Source of the DNA: Atrina japonica
Taxonomy: Eukaryota > Mollusca > Bivalvia > Pterioida > Pinnidae
Length of the DNA: 64,000 nucleotides
Direction of reading: 5' to 3'
Assembly (NCBI GenBank): GCA_030159075.1
Contig: BROG01000937.1
Location: forward strand, 1-64,000
Part shown: positions 60,958 through 64,000 of the stretch, one piece after another
Position numbering within the stretch: the stretch's first letter is position 1
Layout of the letters: each line of letters starts with the position of its first letter
Notes under the pieces: generated by a model
What the model was told of the DNA's origin: nothing
Seen by the model: the letters and a program-made list of their open reading frames with translations, nothing else
Database searches by the model: none
Program-made: the position numbers and the translations under genes

Positions 60958-61539
60958 TCACTGCTGTTCGGTTTCCACTTTCACGGTGGCTTTGCCTCCC
61001 TTCTTGAGCATCAAGTTGAGTTTACGTTTGACTCCTGTTGAAGTCTGTTCGGAACATTCATAAGCCCAATGACCTGATTGATGACGTTTATAACACTGGT
61101 CCGATTGACGAGATCGATTTTCTACTTTGTTCTCAGGTTCTACTCTTACTGATGTTGTTGTTGTTGTTGTTGCCGTCCCGTTATTCTTAGGACATCTAGG
61201 AGACCACTGTCCAATTTTCACCACAAATGGAAACAAGGATGAGTCTTTGGGCGAAGCTTATATTCGTACCCCATATACGATGTTCTGACTTCCTGGCTGT
61301 ACTTTTATCCTTCAATTCTTTTCAGAGTAGTTGTAATAGTCGTGAGTTCTTCCCTCATTTTCTGTAATGTGGATAGCAAGGCATCACGTAACATTCCCTG
61401 GGTCGCATCATTTTCTTTTTTTTTCTTCCAACTGGTCTAAAGTTTTGAGAACTTCATCAAACTCATCACCCCCTTCTATGTACGGTGTACAATTAGGTGA
61501 ATAATTTGGGTGCGTCTGAGACAAGCCTGGATAACTCAT
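60958..61539 (-). pseudogene. coiled-coil/zinc-knuckle protein, frameshifted
   Basis: ATG at 61539. An acidic, helical N-terminus (D-E-F-D-E-V-L-K-T-L-D-Q-L-E-E-K-K) is followed by a frame change at an A-run (about 61425). A second helical part ('LSTLQKMREELTTITTTLKR') and another shift near 61250-61300 follow. Last comes a Thr/Asn-rich stretch and one CCHC-like knuckle: C-Y-K-R-H-Q-S-G-H-W-A-Y-E-C, in which the second Cys is Arg. The tail is Lys-rich. The layout resembles a small Gag/nucleocapsid-like nucleic-acid binder. Stop at 60958. Position next to the BIR gene suggests a co-transcribed minus-strand block. Confidence 0.5.
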
Positions 61540-61659
61540 GTTGAATAACCTGATTCAAATGATGTTTGGTCACTACACTTCACTTTATTTTATACCCGTT
61601 CTTCTTATTCTATATTTAGACTCGTTCGCGTCAGGCACTTGTAAGTCCCCAGAAGGGAG

Positions 61660-62278
61660 TCTCCACACAGGTTTTCTTTTGTTTTTTCTTATATCACCAG
61701 TTGACTGAAAGCACAATCTTTAGACCAACGTCGATGTTCTGTATAAGCATTATCGGTCCATTCCCAATCTTTTAAACAGATGCCACAAGAAAAACACTGA
61801 ACGTGGTCACTGTTCCCTAAATACACAAATCCTGCTCTGGATAATATCTGTTTGTTTAGGTCCCGGTAGATATTTGGGCAATGATCTTTTAAACGTTCGG
61901 GTACCTGGATTCATACGTACAAAAATTAGGTAAGGCTAAAGGTATTCCTAATTCCTGATGAAACGATAACCCTCTGACGGTAACAGGTCTTAGTTTAAAA
62001 GTGGACACACTTTGTCTCCTTTCGGTAGGTGTAGTCCTTGTCACTTCTATCAGATTGACTCTCGGCACGCTATCCACTTTAACCCGATGAGTTCGTGGTA
62101 CACTATCCACTTCTACCCGATGGGATCGTGGTACATTATCCACCATGTCTCGGTTCATGGGAGCACTATCCGTGACTGTCTGACTAGCATCCATCGTCGA
62201 TGAAAATAAAGTTTCCATACTTGATGTTCTTTCCATCAGAGTTCTGAGAGTGAATTGTCCCTGATAGTGGATTCTCAC
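61660..62278 (-). pseudogene. BIR-domain (IAP-like) protein with 1-nt frameshift
   Basis: N-terminal 130 residues (from 62278) are Ser/Thr-rich, with three tandem 'S/T-H-R-V-x-V-D-S/N-V-P-R' repeats (about 62040-62150). Then the frame shifts by one nucleotide near 61895. The shifted frame holds a BIR zinc fold with exact C-x2-C-x16-H-x6-C spacing (about 61695-61780) and the usual A-G-F-x-Y-L-G and D-W-E-W core. BIR proteins bind caspases or related factors and block apoptosis; viruses of invertebrates often carry them. Single BIR, no RING seen. Whether the shift is a true break or assembly error cannot be told. Confidence 0.65.
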
Positions 62279-62279
62279 C

Positions 62280-62920
62280 CCCTTTTATAAGGTCCCATAA
62301 AATCTATTTTTAGATCAGACCAAAAATCATATTTTCTACGTTTTTTGTCCTGAAACACAAATTGTATCATCGGTACGTCTACATAAAACGGATGAACCAC
62401 AAAGGATCGCATGCTACTTGTCGTTGTTCTTTATGTACATGATAACATTCATACCCTGCTCGATTACCATTATTATCATTTAAACTGTAAATGAAAAGTG
62501 TCGCCGTACATGGGAGACTGACGACAATCGCTTAACCATTGTCGTAGAAACACTAAAATATCACGAGGTATTTCTTCCTGTTCTACTTTTCGTGGTTGTC
62601 CCCTTTTCACTCCTTCCCTCTCTCCTTCTTCTTCTTCTCTTTGTTCTCTCTATGGATACTTTGCGTGGACGTCCCCTCTTTCTTTTCATTCTCTGTTCTT
62701 AACCTTCATCTCTGTCCTTCTGACTTTTTCTCTATCTTTTCCTGTCCTTCCATCGTTTCCCCATTCTTTCTTTCTGTTCTTCTTCTTCTCTCTGTTTCCC
62801 TTCTTCTCTGTTTCTCTTCTTCTTCTCTCTGTTTCTCCCCTTTCCACCCCTTTCGTCTTTTCATGTCTTCTTTTCTCACGTCTTTATTCATGTCATTTTC
62901 TCTTTTCGTCGGTTTCATAT
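62280..62920 (-). pseudogene. basic AT-hook-like region and upstream frames, broken
   Basis: Minus-strand frames rich in K, R and E. K-R-K-R-G-R-P-R-K-V at about 62660-62688 is an AT-hook consensus, and K-R-G-Q-P-R-K-V at 62584-62607 is a second, AT-hook-like copy in another frame. From 62600 to 62300 the sequence stays codable in shifting frames ('LVFLRQWLSDCRQ', 'FVFQDKKRRKYDFW') with no family recognised. GAA-type expansions probably caused the shifts. Confidence 0.4.
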
Positions 62921-62921
62921 T

Positions 62922-62923
<2 letters not shown>

Positions 62924-62967
<44 letters not shown>
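62924..62967. repeat. poly(G) tract, 44 nt
   Basis: Uninterrupted G44 next to a 300-bp pyrimidine-rich plus strand (62580-62900). Confidence 0.95.
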
Positions 62968-62969
<2 letters not shown>

Positions 62970-63034
62970 TAATACCCGATGTGGACACGATGACTCTCAG
63001 GTCATCAGAACTGACCCAAGTCCTGTGTTGCACT

Positions 63035-63665
63035 TCATTTTATGATTAAATGACACGACGAAAATGAAGTTTTAGCAATCACTTTTCCTCCTAGAAAATG
63101 AAATTTTACGTCCCATTTCATCTCTCAATTGTATTTCAATGGTATCAAAATACTTTTTATTTAAACTCACATAATTGTAATGAAAAGGTTCCCAATGTTG
63201 ATGATTGAGCGATTGACCCTTTTGAAAAAGGGACCACACGTAATAACGGTAACAATAGTGAACCTACAATTTGACTTTCGGCAATGTTGCTGTAGACATA
63301 GATACCATTCATACCAATATTTAAACCGGGTGTATACCGTGGCATGTGTGTGACATCGACCCATTTAGTCATTTCCTCATTCATGTCAACGGCTTCAAAA
63401 ACAAGTTTATAACCGAGTAGACTTGGAAAACGTATTAAAAAGGGAACGGAATAGATCGATCGGCCTTTAAACTCTATCAAAAATCGATCTAAAGCTTCGT
63501 CATACCTGCGTTTAATAGTATTTTTATGAGAGATCTTCGATCCCATCAATGACATATTGAAAGGCTCTAGAAAACCAAACTTTCATCTCTTCTATTAAGG
63601 CAGCAGGAGACGCATAATATCCCGAACGAAATTTAAGTCTCCAAAATACTTACCTACAAAAGCGA
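63035..63665 (-). pseudogene. Polinton minor capsid (penton-like) protein, frameshifted
   Basis: Three consecutive frames. 'SGYYASPAALIEEM' (about 63575-63620) is a conserved block of Polinton minor capsid proteins. The frame 63555-63157 has 'GIYVYSNIAESQIVG' and 'LLLPLLRVVPF', the C-terminal jelly-roll signature I associate with F54H12.2-like/penton proteins. Finally 'WEPFHYNYVSLNKKYFDTI' (about 63130-63190) runs to the C-terminus at 63035 after another 1-nt shift. Such proteins form capsid vertices in Polinton virions. Shifts near 63550, 63210 and 63090 make it non-functional as read. Confidence 0.6.
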
Positions 63666-63699
63666 TCCCCGATTTTGTATCAGTTTTAGAGATGACATG

Positions 63700-64000
63700 A
63701 TCAAATTGGGGATCATTTAACGAAACGTGTTTCTTAATCAATTCTACAGTAAAATCCACTTCATGCAAATCTAAGTAATTTCCCCAATTAAAATTTCGAA
63801 CTTCGTCGTTAAATGCTTGAAAATCAGCCTGCCCATATAACCATACATCCCTTTTAATTGTTTTCTTAACTTTTTTACATTTTACAAATATTTCAACTAA
63901 TGTTGCGTTATGATGATCAGATACGTTCCGGTCCAATATCAACGACTTCACACAATCCGACAGAACACTCTCTTACTAAAACTGGGTCAAGTTGGGAATT
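63700..64000 (-). pseudogene. non-LTR retrotransposon endonuclease C-terminus
   Basis: 'DRNVSDHHNATLVEI' (catalytic S-D-H-N) then 'KRDVWLYGQADFQAFNDEVRNFNW' is the end of the AP endonuclease and linker of a non-LTR element. A frame break lies at about 63945. The RT that should follow is absent; the frame passes near 63710 into the capsid-like region. Extends off the right edge. Confidence 0.65.

Larger units (their letters stand above)
57125..64000 (+). mobile_element. Polinton/Maverick-like DNA transposon, partial
   Basis: Begins AGTTATAGGCAGCTCC after the truncated SINE, and shares about 480 bp with the terminus of the integrase-bearing relic at 11253-10830, which identifies it as a Polinton TIR. 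Polintons are large self-synthesising, virus-like transposons with integrase, protease, packaging ATPase, capsid and polymerase genes. Here only the left part is seen: TIR, four small histone-tailed genes, zinc-knuckle, BIR and basic proteins, and a minor capsid-like gene. The core genes would lie beyond the right edge. Frameshifts in most larger genes suggest a dead copy, and a non-LTR fragment interrupts it at about 63700. Confidence 0.7.

Noticed and set aside
62596..63045. Plus-strand 149-codon Ser/Phe/Leu-rich frame
   Set aside because: Antisense of the K/R/E-rich region plus poly(G); composition follows the pyrimidine tract.

Overview
The window looks like nuclear DNA of a bivalve mollusc. 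It is AT-rich, intron-split and gene-poor, and crowded with transposons. Species cannot be named from the sequence. The bivalve assignment rests on three things I recognise: a Penelope-like element (PLE) 3' tail of the kind common in oyster and mussel transcripts (motifs such as GTCGACCGGTCACACCCGCC), tRNA-derived SINEs with the 'actcatatggagacgtcacc' body, and a secreted gene of degenerate fibronectin III (FN3) repeats with paired cysteines.

1-8 kb: one host gene on the minus strand, read as ten exons. A start codon sits two codons before a splice donor, then comes a signal-peptide exon, then phase-1 exons each carrying one FN3-like repeat. It runs off or ends near the left edge. SINEs, microsatellites, an old PLE fragment and an intronic 41-bp hairpin lie in its introns.

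8-25 kb: PLE copies (8.7, 15.9-18.4, 20.7-23.0 kb), a deleted Polinton/Maverick relic at 10.2-11.25 kb in which a terminal inverted repeat (TIR) is joined to a broken integrase, a perfect 163-bp duplication, and long empty AT-rich stretches. 25-26 kb: a (GA)n tract and a probable first coding exon on the plus strand.

26.6-46 kb: four diverged, rearranged copies of one multi-kilobase non-coding repeat in both orientations, holding broken non-LTR retrotransposons, a ~65-bp-period minisatellite, MITEs and more PLE tails. 46-57 kb: a SWIM-YqaJ pseudogene, another PLE tail, a segmental duplication (50.66-51.16 and 56.57-57.12 kb) and SINEs.

57.125 kb to the right edge: a Polinton/Maverick-like element beginning with a complex TIR (foldback arms, CRE, ETS, CCAAT and YY1-like motifs). 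Inward are four tiny genes in two divergent pairs, each followed by a metazoan histone-type 3' stem-loop and usually a purine-rich downstream element. Beyond them, on the minus strand, are a zinc-knuckle protein, a BIR-domain (IAP-like) protein, a basic AT-hook-like region and a Polinton minor-capsid-like gene, most carrying frameshifts. The element is then interrupted by a non-LTR endonuclease fragment and leaves the window. The histone-type 3' ends on a virus-like transposon are the most unexpected feature. If real, they would tie those transcripts to S-phase, when host DNA replication proteins are available.
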